A stretch of 64,000 nucleotides of DNA from Ursus arctos (GCF_023065955.2 NW_026622763.1:84859299-84923298); one strand, 5' to 3'; counted from the first letter of the stretch, positions 1 through 13,576 are shown. A program made the numbers and translations. Notes: generated by a model from the sequence alone, not told the origin.

Positions 1-109
1 TGTTAAGCAGTTATGTTCCTGTTGCCAGTAGGGCAAAGATCCACCTGTGTGACTTTGGTTAAGTGACTTAGCACTTCTGTATTTCAGTTACTTTGACTGA
101 AAAGGAGGA

Positions 110-261
110 GCCATGACACCTTGTAGTGTAATATTTCATAAGTGCTGTCTTGACTCAGTTTTGAGATCATGGCTAAAAACTCTCAAAATTCCTTTGTGGG
201 AGGTTTGCTAAGCCTGCACTCCAATCCTTTCCCTTATCAGATGCTAGCACTCCTGGGTTAC

Positions 262-304
<43 letters not shown>

Positions 305-560
305 CCAACTGCCAGAGGCCCCAGATGCCAAACATCCTTCTTCCTTAGGCCTGCAGAATTATTCAAAACAATCTACAGAAGGCCCAAGAAATCTCTGTAA
401 CTCCGTCTGGCTTGCCACATATAAGCTGCATCCTTCAGTTCCAGCTTACTGTTCCTCTTTCCTTTAGGTGTACCCCCTTTGTAGCCCTGCACGGCAGCTT
501 TCTCACTGACAGGCTGAAGTAATAAAGAATTCTACATTCCCTCTATCTGGGGGTCATTTA
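110..560 (+). mobile_element. LTR-like remnant
   Basis: The end of this block has LTR 3'-end character: a TATA-like cacatataag at 416-425, a pyrimidine-rich stretch, and AATAAAG (523-529) followed by a short R/U5-like tail ending near gggggtcatttatta. A CA microsatellite interrupts it. The family is not identified and the 5' boundary is guessed. Confidence 0.35.
263..303. repeat. (CA)n microsatellite
   Basis: About 20 uninterrupted AC dinucleotides, visible directly. Confidence 0.95.
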
Positions 561-1494
561 TTATTATCCTACCATCATCAGGAACTAACAAATGTTAAAA
601 TACGGCTCTGACCTGATAATTTATAAAGATTAAGTGAGATTGATGTAATTTGCTTAGCCTACTACCTAGTACATAACTGTTGCCCCTCAACACACATTTT
701 TTTTTTTTTAAGTCAGTGAGAAATCCTCCGTACCCCAAGATGGGAGATCTCCATGGTACTATGGGGAGCAGAACTAGAAAAATAACAAAAACTTGGCTTT
801 TAAATTCACTATTTAGAAAAATTTTGATTAGATAGATCCAATTCTTTGCAATACTCTTCCTTCCCCACCAATCCCACTTTGCAATCAATAAAACTCTGAC
901 TTGGAGAGGAAAAACTAAGATGAAGAGGAAAATGAGAGATTCTGGTGGATGCCCATGAATAGAATTTGATTCTATTCACAGAAATATGATTTTGTTCTGC
1001 ACCCTCCCTTGGGTCAAGTTTGGAAGTGAAAGCGATTACCCACTTTCCGCTGGAAGCTTTGAGAAGTGGCTTCACAGAATTTCACATATCCTTGAATCAG
1101 GAGCAATAAGGTAGATATGTCAGCATGGGGAGCCTCAGGTAGCAGGGCCAAGTTTCTAGATATTCAATGTGATGTGAGCAAGCAAACTTTACTGTATCCT
1201 CTAGAAAGATTCAGGGGTTAACGGGAGAGTCCAAGAACTATGGTCACCTTAAGGGTGTATGGTAGTGGAATATGCGTTAGACCAAATAGCTGGGCAACAG
1301 ATAGGAATGTAGACATTTTGGTGTAAGACAGAACAAGAAGAAGGATCATTACCAAAAATCAGGGCAACGTTATATATCCTAATGGATGCTATCATCATAT
1401 ATTGGCCAAGAACTAGACATTTCCCTTCGTTGGCATAATACTACATCAGCCATGCGTCGGAAGAATTTATGTTCACTCAGTATTTATATCTACA

Positions 1495-1780
1495 TGTTCC
1501 CACAGCTACCTTGAATGTGGGTAGGACCAGGTGACTAGTTTTAACCAATGGATTGTGAGTGGAAGTGATATGTCACTTCTAGGCTGTGGCTGTGAAAGCC
1601 CCTGTCTAACCCCCGACATCCTTTTCTCTGTCACAGCAATCCTGGAGGTAACATGTTGGGACAGATGAGCCACAGATGAAGCTAGTATGATGGGTCCCCT
1701 AAAGGACCATTTGGAAGAAAGCTGTCAGATCCCATAGCAGAAAGAAGCTTTAAATGATAGGTCAATGATGTTTTAGGGTT
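1495..1780 (+). repeat. Ancient interspersed repeat, family uncertain
   Basis: The run around aggaccaggtgactag ... ccaatggattgtgagtggaagtgatatgtcacttct resembles a mammal-wide repeat I recognise from other loci but cannot name with confidence. It continues through a gatgagccacagatgaag segment. Confidence 0.35.
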
Positions 1781-2069
1781 GATTTGTCATCACTACTGAA
1801 TCTGGCAACTATTAATATAGGCCCTAGAAGTTATGTCTCCCCTGACATAAAGTGATAGGAGAAAACCTTAAATTGACTGAATATATTTTGAATTAATTTT
1901 GAAAAAACCTTAATTGGTCAGTTTGTGTTTGCTGCTTCTAGATAAGCGGGAGATTTGGGAAAGACACTATGTTTTGTTATGGAAAAAATAAACTTATATT
2001 TATTGCACTGCAGAAAAACCACACCTGCTCCCTCATTATTAATATTACAAGATAAATACAATACAGCTT

Positions 2070-2290
2070 CAGGGGTAAGCATTTTGTTGTCGAGTGGATA
2101 CATGTCCCAGCTACGCCACTTTTTGTGTGCCTTGCACAAGCTTTTGAACCTTTCTAGAATTTTACTTTTCTCATTTATGAAAAGAAGAAAATAATAGTAC
2201 CCAACTTACAGAGTTGGGTAATGAATATAGAGTTCTTAATAGAGGGTCAGACATAAGTGAAATATTTAATCAACGTTTATTATTATTTTA
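2070..2290 (+). repeat. MIR SINE
   Basis: MIR core order is visible: the tRNA-like half, a gtgccttgcacaagcttttgaacc-type segment, a catttatgaaaagaag-type segment, the ataatagtacccaacttacagagtt block, and an aatcaacgtttattattat tail. Diverged but in correct order. Confidence 0.6.
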
Positions 2291-3071
2291 AAGTTGTAAT
2301 GGCTGAAAATCCACACAAATACAATAGCTTTGCACTGAGTAGAGGCAAAGATGAATCAATAAATCCCTGTAATACATGGGAGAAGATGACGTGAGGAGAT
2401 ATTTAAGATAATTGGAATGAGATATTAAGATTTTATCTTCAGGATATTTTATGGTACATATGTGGCTCTTATAGGAATCAGTGGACAGGTAATAGAATAT
2501 GTCTTTAAACCTTGGAAGTTTTGTTTTTCTTTGTTCCTAAAAGAGGCAAAAAACTTGGATTGTATCAATTTGTACAACATGCTACTTCTCTTGGAAGTAT
2601 AAATAGGTAGAAACAGGTTTGTGAGATAAGTGTATTTCTTTTAAAAATCTGTGGGTAACTTGCAAGAGCAGGTATTTCAATATTTGCATGTCTCATGTGT
2701 ACCATTTGGTTTACAGTCTCCTGATTGCTATCTTGCAGTGAATTGTTCTGTTTATAGCTTTAAAATTGCTATCTGGGTGACAGTCTTCTGTTTCTAATCT
2801 TAAGATGGTTGTCTAGTGGCTTTGCTCCCCATGGTTTATCATGCAGCTTGATGATACTGTAGAGGGAAATACAATTAGCTAACTATGCACCTGTTCAGTT
2901 TACAATTTTATGCGTGTAAGTTGTAGTACGATATACATCGTGGGGCTTGTAGTGAAATCATTTGAAAATAGAGATTCTGTATGAAATTCTGTAATATATA
3001 AAAACATTGAAATATTTTATGTAATATACTGTCTCTATATAGTCTCTCTCTTGATATTTATGTATAGGTAT

Positions 3072-3073
<2 letters not shown>

Positions 3074-3109
<36 letters not shown>
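3074..3109. repeat. (GT)n microsatellite
   Basis: About 18 GT units, uninterrupted. Confidence 0.95.
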
Positions 3110-3111
<2 letters not shown>

Positions 3112-3425
3112 TATACATATGTACAAACAGTCCCTGGCTTATGATGGTTTGACTTTTAATTTTTCAACATCACAATGGTGAGAAAATGAAACACATTCAG
3201 TAGACACCATACTTCGAATTTTGAATTTTGGTTTTCTCCCGGGCTAGTGATATGTCATAAATACTCACGATGTTGGGCAGCACCGCGAGCTACAGCTCCC
3301 GGTCAGCCATGTGATCACCAGGGCTAACAATCGATACACTTAGAACCATTCTGGAGCCATATAACCATTCTGGTTTTCACTTTCTGTACAGTACTTAATA
3401 AATTACATGAAGATTCAACACTTTA

Positions 3426-3454
3426 TCATTATTATTATTATTATTATTATTATC
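3426..3454. repeat. (ATT)n microsatellite
   Basis: About nine ATT units adjoining the tail of the antisense SINE. It probably grew from that SINE's A-rich tail. Confidence 0.8.
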
Positions 3455-3457
3455 ATT

Positions 3458-3636
3458 GTTTTAAGATTTTTAAAATTTATTTGACAGGGAGAGCACAAGT
3501 GGTGGGGAGTGGCAGAGAGAGAAGCAGACTCCTTACTGAGCAGGCAGCCAGATGCAGGGCTCAATCCCTGAACTCCAGGATCCTGACCTGAGCCGAAGGC
3601 AGATGCTTAACCAACTGAGGCACCCAGAAACCCCTT
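3458..3636 (-). mobile_element. Can-SINE (tRNA-Lys-derived), antisense
   Basis: In reverse orientation the carnivore SINE landmarks are all present: the terminal head (ctgggtgcctcagttggttaag on the minus strand), the ccttcggctcagg B-box region, the tgctcagtaaggagtctgc segment, and an A-rich tail as taagattttt on plus. It is relatively diverged, so an older copy, and is nested in the DNA-transposon relic. Confidence 0.85.
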
Positions 3637-4574
3637 AACAATTTGTAATAAAACAGGCTTGGTATTGGGTGAGTTTGCCCAACTGTAGGCTAGTGTAAGT
3701 GATCTGAGCACGTTTAAGGGAGGCGGGGCTAAACTATGATGTTCGGTAGGTCAGGTGTATTAAATGTATTTTTGGTTTACAATATTTTCAACTTAGGTTT
3801 ATCAGGACATAACACCATCATAAGTCAAGGAAGATCTGTATACAGAGATATGTATCTTTCCCCAGGGCTTATACAATTAAACAATTGTGAATTAAAATCT
3901 GAATTGTGACAGTCATTTTGGAGTCTAACCTTCTACTCCCTTATATAACTCACAGCTTTTCCATGATTTTTTCCTCCTACCATCATCGTTTTGATTGAAG
4001 TTTTGTCATTGGATCAGGATCAGATTCTATGCTGTTTTTCAGAAAAAGTTTCTAGTGGCCGTTTAGTAGGTAGTAAATCCTAGGAAATTAACCAAGTAAT
4101 TTAAAAATTATGGTTTTGCATGTGAGATTTGGCTTATATTAACATTATGTAATAAAATTGCTAGAAATAAGAGTAGTTATATGCTATATTCTCTGATGCA
4201 TGTAAGGGACAAGTGGTGATTTTACTAGGCAGATTTATAAGACCCTGAGAAAAGGATACAATCAACAGTTTCTCCCCACAGTCATTTTTAAAAAATCTAT
4301 TTACTCATGATTAGGGTGCCTTTATCTTTCTTGAATGAAAGGAACCTGACTCGTCATCATGGATGAGTTGCTCTTGTGTAGTTGGAGAAAGCAGAGAGTT
4401 TTCAGTTTTATAAGATCAGTTGTCACGGGACTGATGAAGACCACTGGTGATCTTGAATTGAGTCAACGTGTCAGCATGAAGTACGCTGTGATCAGAATGA
4501 GGTTCCTCTTTGCAGAGGAAGAAAGAGAAGTGGTTAACTAAGTAGAAGAAAGAAAGGTATTTAAGTCAGAAGAT

Positions 4575-4775
4575 GCAGCTTTGAGGGTGACTACAACCAC
4601 TTAGTAGTCATGGTCACGTGACTCTAAATTTGTTATTTTAGTCTCATTTTCCTTATCTGGTGACCAGAAGTATTCCAATAACACTTATCTCAAAAGGGTG
4701 TCATGAGCCAAATGAATTAACATATGTGGAATAAGTATATATGTGGTAAAGCACTATGTAACTTGTGGTTTGAAC
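4575..4775 (+). repeat. MIR SINE fragment
   Basis: A diverged MIR order is seen: a cacgtgactctaaatttgttattttagtctcattttcc region followed by tatctggtgacc, aacacttatctcaaaagggtgtcatgag and a taacatatgtgg segment. Confidence 0.5.
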
Positions 4776-5490
4776 TAATATGATGTCACTGGAAATGTCA
4801 ACTGTACCTTAAAGCATTAGAACAAGTTGTTTCTCCCTCTTCTTCAGTCTGTCAATGGCTTAAAATGCTTGATGCCTTGACATGTCTCACCCTGAACACA
4901 ACAAAATGACAGTGATCCCAAATAAATGGGTCTAAATATCTAAGAAAGAGAATACGTGTGTGTCCATGCAAATAGTAGGAGGTGCAATCAACAGGATCTT
5001 TAAAGACCCATATCTGAACAGATTTAAGAGAACTTACTCCAATTACTATGTTGAAAAATATATTTTCTGTCTACTGACTCATTTGAGATCATATGATATC
5101 ATATAATCAAGTAGTTTGAAAAAGTAATAGAATCTTGAATGGGAAGTTATTGGAATCTTAAAATTGCTTACACTTTGGCAGTATGAAGGAGTAAGAAACA
5201 ATATTTGAAATAGAAAATTTAGAATAAGAAACTTAAGAGAGGAAATTTTTCACATCATCAGTGTCTCTGAAATTACTCTCACACATTTCCATGGGCTCAT
5301 CTCAAATCAGCAGTCTATTGACTATTTATGGACCCATTCCCTCTCCTGCTCTTTAAGCATGACACTAACATTTGATATTCTTGCTAACAAAAGATTTGCC
5401 AGAACAATTTGTGTAAATTGCCAAGAGAGCAGAAAGAAAAAAAATTATAGGAAAATATTACTGTTATTTGGATACAACCTACCAAATATT

Positions 5491-5540
5491 TTAATATATA
5501 TATTATATATATAATATATATTATATATATATATATATTT
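5491..5540. repeat. AT-rich low-complexity run (TA)n
   Basis: Alternating TA with small interruptions, just beyond the inferred ERBB4 cleavage site. Confidence 0.85.
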
Positions 5541-5822
5541 GTTCTCAAAGAAACAAACCGAGTTAATGACGCATGGTCTGCACAGAGGAGTAAGTCTGTA
5601 CACATCAATAGGCATACGCACTATTGCAAAACCATATGGAATGTATCACATTCCAAACAACTGAAGCGCTCCAAGGAATAATTAATGACGTTCATAAATG
5701 TGGACAAAAATAAGCCCATATTCACATCTTCAAATTATTAAATCTAGACCAAGTCTTCCTCTTTCCTAATTGTTTTTTCTTATAACAAATTTCTGACACA
5801 GAAGAGAACATTTGTTTCATAT

Positions 5823-5828
5823 TTTATT
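5823..5828 (-). terminator. ERBB4: Distal poly(A) signal AATAAA of ERBB4
   Basis: TTTATT on the plus strand reads AATAAA on the minus strand. The next 20-40 bases downstream in the gene's sense contain a TGTTCTCTTCTGTGT-type GU/U-rich element, as expected for a cleavage and polyadenylation site. Cleavage would fall at about 5800-5812. The position gives a 3' UTR length matching the long human transcript; other hexamers nearby cannot be excluded. Confidence 0.6.
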
Positions 5829-6004
5829 GAATTTCATTTATATTAAATTAAAAATATATTTCTGACAGATTCATGTAACAAAAAGGCAGAACAGTTTTCA
5901 AATTGTCCAGCTGGGGTGATCAGTACGGAATGAGGCAAAGCAGGTCGCATCTATAATTGCCTTATACAGGTACAGTTCTCTCCCAAGAGCCAAGAGAGGA
6001 TCCT

Positions 6005-6012
6005 TGAGAACT
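6005..6012 (-). promoter_or_regulatory. miR-146a/b seed-match site 3 (8-mer)
   Basis: The minus strand reads AGTTCTCA, an 8-mer miR-146 seed match about 180 nt upstream of the distal poly(A) signal, again at a UTR end where sites tend to be effective. It is present only in the longest transcript form. Confidence 0.42.
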
Positions 6013-8677
6013 AACTGAAAAGCCTAATTACAGAAATTTAAAATACTGTTTGTCCCTCATTCTCAAATAACAACAGAAATTGGGGGAAGGAAAGTGGAAT
6101 GGGGTGAAGGGTTGGCGGAGAAGAAAGAATAAGGGAAATTATACTAAAAATATACCTAACATTAAAAAAGTTAGTATGTGTTAAGTGCATAATCCTTCAT
6201 AGATAAAATAGAAAAAAAATCAAAATAACATTACACCACACACAATTGGCATATCCTATTGTGTAAGCGAGTGCAGAGGTTGAACACGTCACGATAGTGC
6301 TGAACACAGAATCACAAGTAATGTCAAAATGATAACTTCCAACCAAAAGGAAACAATCACAAGCCAATTACTTATATACAAATCAATCCTAAAGACATTA
6401 TGTCCCAAATAAAGATGTCCACAAAAGAAAATCAAAGCAACATTACCCTTATTTACAAATGCAACTAGCCATGTCTTTGACAAGCTATAAAAATACTATT
6501 CACATTTTCAAACATACAGTAGTATTTTTTGTTTGTTTATTTCAAAAAGGCAGCTAACTTTGAACACAGGGATTTAAATGAAACATTGATGGCTTACCAG
6601 CTAGGTATTTTTGCACCTCTGCCCTTTGAAGATACTTCACAAGAGAGAGGGCTTGTTTTCTGTTTACAAGTTAAGAACATAAGGAAATGAATACAAATGT
6701 ATATAATACCTTAAGCCTCTGCTTTTTCGGTAAAATGTCTCCCTTTATCACCTGAACTGATCTGAGTCAACTACTTGGATGCACGTATGAGATGACTGTT
6801 TGAGAGAAGATTTAACATGACTTTGTTTTTTGTGCTATGAATTGTCTTGCGGACTGTTCTCATTTTCATTTGACCTTGCTGTAACGGTGCCTAAGAAAGA
6901 GATGAGCGACTAATCATACCATGTAAAGATGCAGTTGCAACACGCGGCAACGCGAGTCCCTGGTGCTCACAACAGGAGATGTAGACACACCAGCCAGTGA
7001 GGTGTGCATTCAAAGTTAGCTGCCCTCACACAGCTGCTCAGTTTTATAATCGACCCATTTAACAGCAGTACCAATTTATGCTACATTTTTCAAAGTACCT
7101 TACTTTAAAAGAACAGCTTACATATCTACACTTAGAAAATAACTTCCATACTTGATTACTGGAGTAATCCCAAAAGGGTTCTTGGAGTGCTATGGTGTAG
7201 TCCCCTCACTCCCCCCCTCCCAGCCCCTGAGACATCCAGAAATATACAGGAAAATGACTCTCACATTAGGGAAAAGGTACAACCCCCGTTAACTGAAGAA
7301 TCTGGAAATGATACTCGAGAACCAGGTTATGTCAATATATATAGGAGGTATGATTTGATTTCTTTCCAAAGAGCTGCAAGCTGGGGGGAACATCTACACA
7401 TTAGGGATAAAAATAGCAGTAAAGGCAAAGTGGTTTGGACAAGTTAGACTATTGCCTACAGGTATGAAACTTTGTTTTCGTATATTTGTATATTTGTACA
7501 AATATAACCACTTCTCATGATATGGGTAAAATTTGCTAGAGCATTGAAAGAAAAATGTCCTTAAAAATCAAAAGTAGAGAAAAAAAAGTGGAACTTATTA
7601 GACAGCATGGATTTTCGTTGCAGTGAAACTGCCCTCATTATGTATTTGTCAGATATATGAATGATCCAATAAAGAATTACAGGTGGTTCTCAAAGCTGAG
7701 TAGCCTTTACCTTTATGATAAGAAGACTCTTCATTTGTGAAAAAAAAATTACAGCAGCTGTAAAATATATGCGATCAGGAATAAAATAAATATGTAAAGT
7801 AAATAAGTTAATTTCCTGGCAAAACTAACTTCTGATTATATGTTAAGTTTTTAATGAAAAGATTAAATCTAAGACCTACCATGGGTGTGTGCACATATGA
7901 GTTTCAGATTCATCACAGGGCTGACTTGACTCAAATTTCTGCAGAGAAGGATATTGTAAGAGAATTGATCTTTATGGAAAAACATAATTTTAATATCATA
8001 GAGTATACTCTGTGCAGTAATATATTTGAGAAGTATTTTAAACAATGTCCACATTGCTAGAATCATTTATAGAAAAGTCAGGCATTTGAGGGCAGAGGCT
8101 AAGTCAGTGTTTCACAAAGCAATGTGTGGGACCTCAGAGTTCCACTATGGCTTCAGAGAGGTACAGCCTCAAGAGGGCCACTTTGAAGAGGGGGGTAGAC
8201 AACTGAAGAGAACAGAGGTGGTTGTGCCAATGGGGAAAGAAGCAAGGGTGGTATTTTTCTCTAAGGTCTAGAGAGAAAGTAATTTTTCTGTGACTCTTAA
8301 CAAGATAATCACTTACTCGAAAAGCTGACTGTCAAGGGGTAATTTCCAAGAGAAGAAGGAGACTACCCCCGGGAAGTTGGGGCTTAGAGTGTTTTCAGCT
8401 CATAACTGAAAGAGAAGCATTTTCTTCTGCCCAAAATATCACCTGGAGGGAAAGAGGTGAGGCAGGAGTTTGCAGAATGACACAGCCTACGTTTTTGTAC
8501 CGCTACAAAAGCATGGGACTTGAACAGAGTGTCTGAAATTTCTACTATTTTATAGAAATTTGCCTTTTAATGAAAAGAATGAAGGAGTCCATGGTGTTAA
8601 AAGCCATTTGTCCATACAAATGCAAGGGTTCCTTCCCAATATGGTGCCCACAACAGCTTCATGCTTGTAAGTATGGA

Positions 8678-8684
8678 GAGAACT
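8678..8684 (-). promoter_or_regulatory. miR-146a/b seed-match site 2 (7-mer)
   Basis: The minus strand reads AGTTCTC followed by C or T rather than A, so it is a 7-mer-m8 match only. It lies mid-UTR and is probably weaker than the two 8-mer sites. Confidence 0.3.
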
Positions 8685-11600
8685 ACTCTTGCAAAGGCAT
8701 CTCTGGGATTAGGAAAATGTATTCATTCTACCTAGAAGTATAAAAGCTGGCCCCATTTTAATATTAGTAAAATCAAGGTCTCTGCTGATCACTGTTATTT
8801 TAAAACCACACTTAATCTACTCTCTATAATGTCATTCCTTTTTAAACAAATGGCATTTAGGAGACATGAGTCTGCCTTCATGAATCTACATGGGTACAAG
8901 GCTGCCCTTCAAATTCCATATACACAAAGAGAGGCACAGCAGAATTTTCTTGCTTTTGGCATATACACAATTTAGTTTATCTGGCTTTCTAATGACTAGA
9001 AGTTTATACACCTGGACTTCTCATTTGCAATATAATATTCAAAATCATTGGTCTAATAACAAGAGTCCAAAATAATGGAAATAACAGCAGTTCGAAATGC
9101 TTGGTTTAGCATTATTTATCAGAATATTGTTAACTAATTGCTTCTTTTTGTTTTTGGAAATGGGAAGGTAACATGGGAAAAAAAGGACCTTTCACAAATT
9201 AAATGTATTTTGTTTGTTTACTAAATGGCACCACTCAATCTTTGTCTCTGCATAAGGTAATAGAACATGTACATTTCCTTTACTTCATTTTGAAGACCTC
9301 TTACCTAAAGTCATGTAACATATTTGCCTGTTAAACTCTGCAAGGTGGTGTTTGAAAAACAAATTTAAAAAATATTCCCTTTACACTTAATGCAATTAAA
9401 AATGGTAAAAGAATAAGGGTGAGAAAAAATTTAATTGCAATGCTTTAAAGCAACTTTTCAAAGTGGAACCAGCTCTTTATGTGCCTACTTTCAGCTAACC
9501 CTAACAACGATTTTAAATGGCAAACTTATTTTTTTACTATGCAAAATCCATCCTACGTTTTCATATCCTGCATTTTATTTTGTTACATAATATTTTGTGG
9601 TTAATTTTCTAGTTTGATTCATTTAATAATATTAAAATCATTTATTACCTGATAACCTAACTAAATCTACATCTTACAGCATTATCATGGTTTTGCCCAG
9701 CTATATACATGCTCTCATGATCACCTTTTCTATTACCTTATGAACTACATACTAGTTAAATAATCAACAGTTATAGACGGATGAATAATTCAAGTTTTGA
9801 AATAAAAGTTAGTTAGCTCTAGAAAACATGTATTTACATCCTTCCCTGTCGGGCTGAAACAATTTTACTTTCCTTTTCACTTTGACACTTCAAAAAGCAT
9901 GTTGCTAGCCCCTTGGACTTCATCTAGCAGCAGAACCTCACAAACCTTCTACTGGCTTGTCCTCGGCATCGAGAATATGCACAATCTTCATGTCACGTCC
10001 TACTTTTAGAAGGTATTAACACATCCATTATAGCACTTAGAGCACTACCTCTTCTCTTCTCTTCTGTTTCTCAGTATATAAATAATCAGTCATTCTTCCT
10101 GATCTACTAAAAGAGAATCTCAGATTTTGAGTTTGTATATTTTAATAAAATTTGAGTTTGCACTGTTTTTAATTCTATTTCAGGAATAGTATTCAAGAAA
10201 GAACTCTCACCCTAACCACTAAAATTTGGAAAACCAAATGTTACTCAGTAGTCCAAGCACCTCTTTATGGTGCAGGATGCTTTGTGGTTCTGGGTCTACT
10301 TTAGCTTAGAGAATGTCTTTTCTCATCTAAGAACTAAAGAATGGTTCTTTAAACAACCATTTAGTTATACAGTTTTTCCTTATCTGTAGGTGGGATTCCC
10401 CAAGATAGGCTACAAAATTTGGTGCCTTAAAAAATATAGTCTGTGCAACTTTACTACTAATTTTCCTCAAATTTACTTAATTGGTTCTGCATGTTTACAC
10501 TGATACAGCCAGCCTCTGGGATTTGATATTCTGATGCACTTCACAGCCTTCAACTGGCATTTTAAAATTTCACTCCAGTGGGTTAAATAAGTTATTTTTT
10601 GGAACAGATAAAATGATTTTTTTTCTTTCTTTCACACACTTTGAAATATATTTTTCCAGGGGGACAAAAATAAGAGAGAAATCCTAAAACAACTGAAATA
10701 AAAAAATGTACTATAGAAATCATTCAAAAGGAACAATAAAGTGGTTTTTGTGAAGCATTTTGGGTCTTTTTGGATTATACTTGCATCTATCTCTATTTGT
10801 TAGTGGTAGATTACCTGATATGTAAGGGTTTTGTGTTCTTAAAATGAAGGAAACTACATTCACTGAGTACATTCTATTACCTTAACAAGGAAAAAAATTT
10901 TTTTTCTTTCCTTCTCAAAATAAGTGATTCTGTTTTCCATATACCAGAAGAAATATGAATATTATAAATCAGAAGAAAAAAAATCAAGTTCTAGTATCCA
11001 ACAAGTGTGCTGTCAGTGGTGAGTTCATATAGATTTATCTAGAAAGGGAGGCTTACATCCAAATTCTCATAAGAACTTATGTGAGGTCCCCTTTCCCTGG
11101 AGACTCCTCTGAATGGGTGGGAGAGTACAAAGTTGTTGGGCTGTAGCCGCTAAGTCATTCTCTGTCTTCAACCCAGAAAACTTCATGGTTGAACTTCACT
11201 AGAAGGGATCTTACAAACCTCTCCCTTGCTCTACTTCACTCGTTTAGCTTACATTTCTCATAACTTAGTAAGAAATCAGTCCTGACACCTCCAAGGTTCT
11301 TGGCCAAAGACCAACACCTGCTGTTGGCTTAATGGTCAAATTAGAATTCAGATAGGCCAATTAGCCAGTGATGCAATATCCTTCTACTGGTTTGTTCATG
11401 TTTGGATGATAACGTTGAAATTATCCCATTTGTCAACTTCAGTAACCTGTAGGTTATTTAATTCATGTTCCAAATGGGTTCACAGGAGATCTTTTAACAA
11501 ACAACAGATTTTATGATGACTGCTCACAAAATAGTCCATAAAATCTTATCCCTTGAACTTATGGGGAAATTCAAATGTCATTCCAAATAAATTGACTTAA

Positions 11601-13358
11601 AATTATTAAGTTAGGGATAATATTGCATTTATGCTGCTGTTCCCCACTTACACAGTGCTTTTAGTAAACTCTAAATAAATACCAGTTGAAAAAATAAGGG
11701 CGTTGAATGGATGGATTGATTTACTTTTTCAAAATAGGCAGAAACCTAGATCTCTTTGCATTTTGTTCTCTCTCGTAAACACTCTGTTTTACCAACAGAG
11801 ATTCTTTATCTCATTGCTTTCTTTTTGGCGATAGACTTGAATTTGATGTCAAAATTTTAACATTTGAAAAAAAAATTTAATTCAAATAACTGTCCAAGCA
11901 GATTTTCCTACAAAAGAGAGACTACCTGATTTTCTTGTTCCAGGAGACTTATTCCTACCATTTGTTCCCACTGCTCATCTTAGTACGTAGTCTTTTAAAA
12001 TGATACATAAAAAGATGGTTCTAGAACTAGAATGATGTGTTTGAAGAAAGTGTTATTATACAAAGTATCAAAAGATTAGTATGTTGGATATTAAAATAAT
12101 TACATGAGAAATTTTTCACGTTTATTTACAACTTTTGACCCAAGAACCTACCTATAAACTGCGAACGTTTGTGTATTTTTTTATTATACCAATTTATGTG
12201 CAAAGAGTTACCTTCTACTTAATATAAACAGAGTCTCATACTAGAAATTCCATGGAATCAAGCCAATCCTTACTTGCATTCCTCCACGTGGAGTATACGA
12301 ACTGGATAACTTTCCTTGCGTAGCAAATGTGATATCACTTGTAGATAATGTGCTGGCCCTCTCACCATAATCTCTGGATACTGTTCCAAAGTCCTAATTT
12401 GCTTGGTTTGGCATTTCCACAGTCTTTCCTTATCTTAGCTCTTTTAAAAAATGTACTTAAATTAGTTATTTTGCTGGTTGCTTCCATATTGCTTCATTCA
12501 AAATCCAAAATGGAGTTCAGAAAGAGAACAAATAAAATTATAGCTTAAGTGCAAACTACATTTCTGAGTATCTGCCAGGTAGACATACCCAATCCAGTGT
12601 CTCTTCCAGTTCAATGGATTCCCCATTGGACTACCCCTGAAAGTGTCAGTAGTTTTCATGAACCACACAGAACTGTCTCTTAGTTTCCCTTTTACTCTTT
12701 ACATTACCAACTGCCTATCAAATACTGTCATTTATGGAAAAGAAAATGTTGAAGAATGTAAAGGATGTGGGGGTACATATTCAATAGTGTAAACCATGAC
12801 AGCTAGATTTGATGTTACACTTGACTAATATCTTGGCCTCCCCTTCTAATTTTAAAGGCTCTATATTTAAAAAAATGGTCATTTCACCATACTAAAATAT
12901 TTTTTTACAATTCTGTCAATTTATAGCAACACATAAGAAACTTTGATGTAAAAATATTTGCAATTAGAAATTAAAGTCAAAATATATGGGGGTAAAAGTG
13001 ATATAAAGGGACAAATCAAAGCAAAACAAAATAAAACAAAAAGACCAAAAAAAAAATCCCTCCAAACATAATTACTAGTTATAACTTTGAGAGAGATTAA
13101 GAAATTATGAAAGCTGAGTTGGCCGTTCTTGCTTGTCAGGATAGAAACTGTTGGAAAAAGAAACTGGATTTTCAATCTCAGTAACTATCATATGTTATAG
13201 AAAAGGTTATCCTTTTGTTCTAATGGAAACTTTATTACGATTTCCAAGGGTACTGAAAATGTACATGTCAGTTCCTACTGATAGGAACAGATAGCATGGG
13301 TCTTTCAGGCATCTACATTAATAAAAAAAAATAGAAAGAAAGAAAAAAGAGAAAACGT

Positions 13359-13366
13359 TGAGAACT
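13359..13366 (-). promoter_or_regulatory. miR-146a/b seed-match site 1 (8-mer)
   Basis: The minus strand reads AGTTCTCA, an 8-mer match to the miR-146 seed, about 300 nt after the stop. Erbb4 has been reported as a miR-146a target in cardiomyocytes (peripartum cardiomyopathy work). Confidence 0.45.
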
Positions 13367-13568
13367 AGCTTGACAGCAGGCAGTACTGCCTTATATTTGC
13401 TGGTCCTTCTCTAGCTGTTCCAATCTCCTGAGCAACCCATGCAGAGAAATGAAGAAACAGTGTGGTTCCTCCTGTCTTTCTCTTTCAGTTCTTCCTTCTA
13501 ATGTTCAAGTTAGATAAGCACATGACTATCATTGCATCTCTATATCTTCCACTGGGAAGTGTCAAAAC

Positions 13569-13576
13569 TACTGGCC
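13569..13576 (-). promoter_or_regulatory. miR-193a/b-3p seed-match site (8-mer)
   Basis: The minus strand reads GGCCAGTA, a full 8-mer complement to the miR-193-3p seed, 88 nt downstream of the stop codon. Close to the stop is a favourable UTR position. ERBB4 has been reported as a miR-193a-3p target in human lung cancer cells. Whether this site is the conserved functional one needs alignment. Confidence 0.5.

Larger units (their letters stand above)
3127..3839 (+). mobile_element. Tigger/MER-type DNA transposon relic (MITE) split by a SINE
   Basis: Matching inverted ends are seen: the left end cagtccctggcttatgatgg and the right end ccatcataagtcaaggaa, whose reverse complement is ttccttgacttatgatgg. 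Internal landmarks of a mammal-wide pogo/Tigger-like element follow in order, including acttcgaattttgaattt, cccgggctagtgatatg, gtacagtacttaataaa, cccaactgtaggcta and tatgatgttcggtagg. It has no transposase frame. A Can-SINE lies inside at 3458-3636. The exact subfamily name is not certain. Confidence 0.7.
1..5804. other. Intergenic region downstream of ERBB4
   Basis: No exon or conserved coding frame is recognised here. The stretch contains old mammalian repeats (MIR-type, an LTR-like block at the left edge), a DNA-transposon relic with a nested SINE, CA/GT microsatellites and an AT-rich run near 5.5 kb. Open frames of 60-97 codons on both strands (595-888, 1918-2139, 4359-4541 and others) lack any recognisable protein motif. 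Confidence 0.7.
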
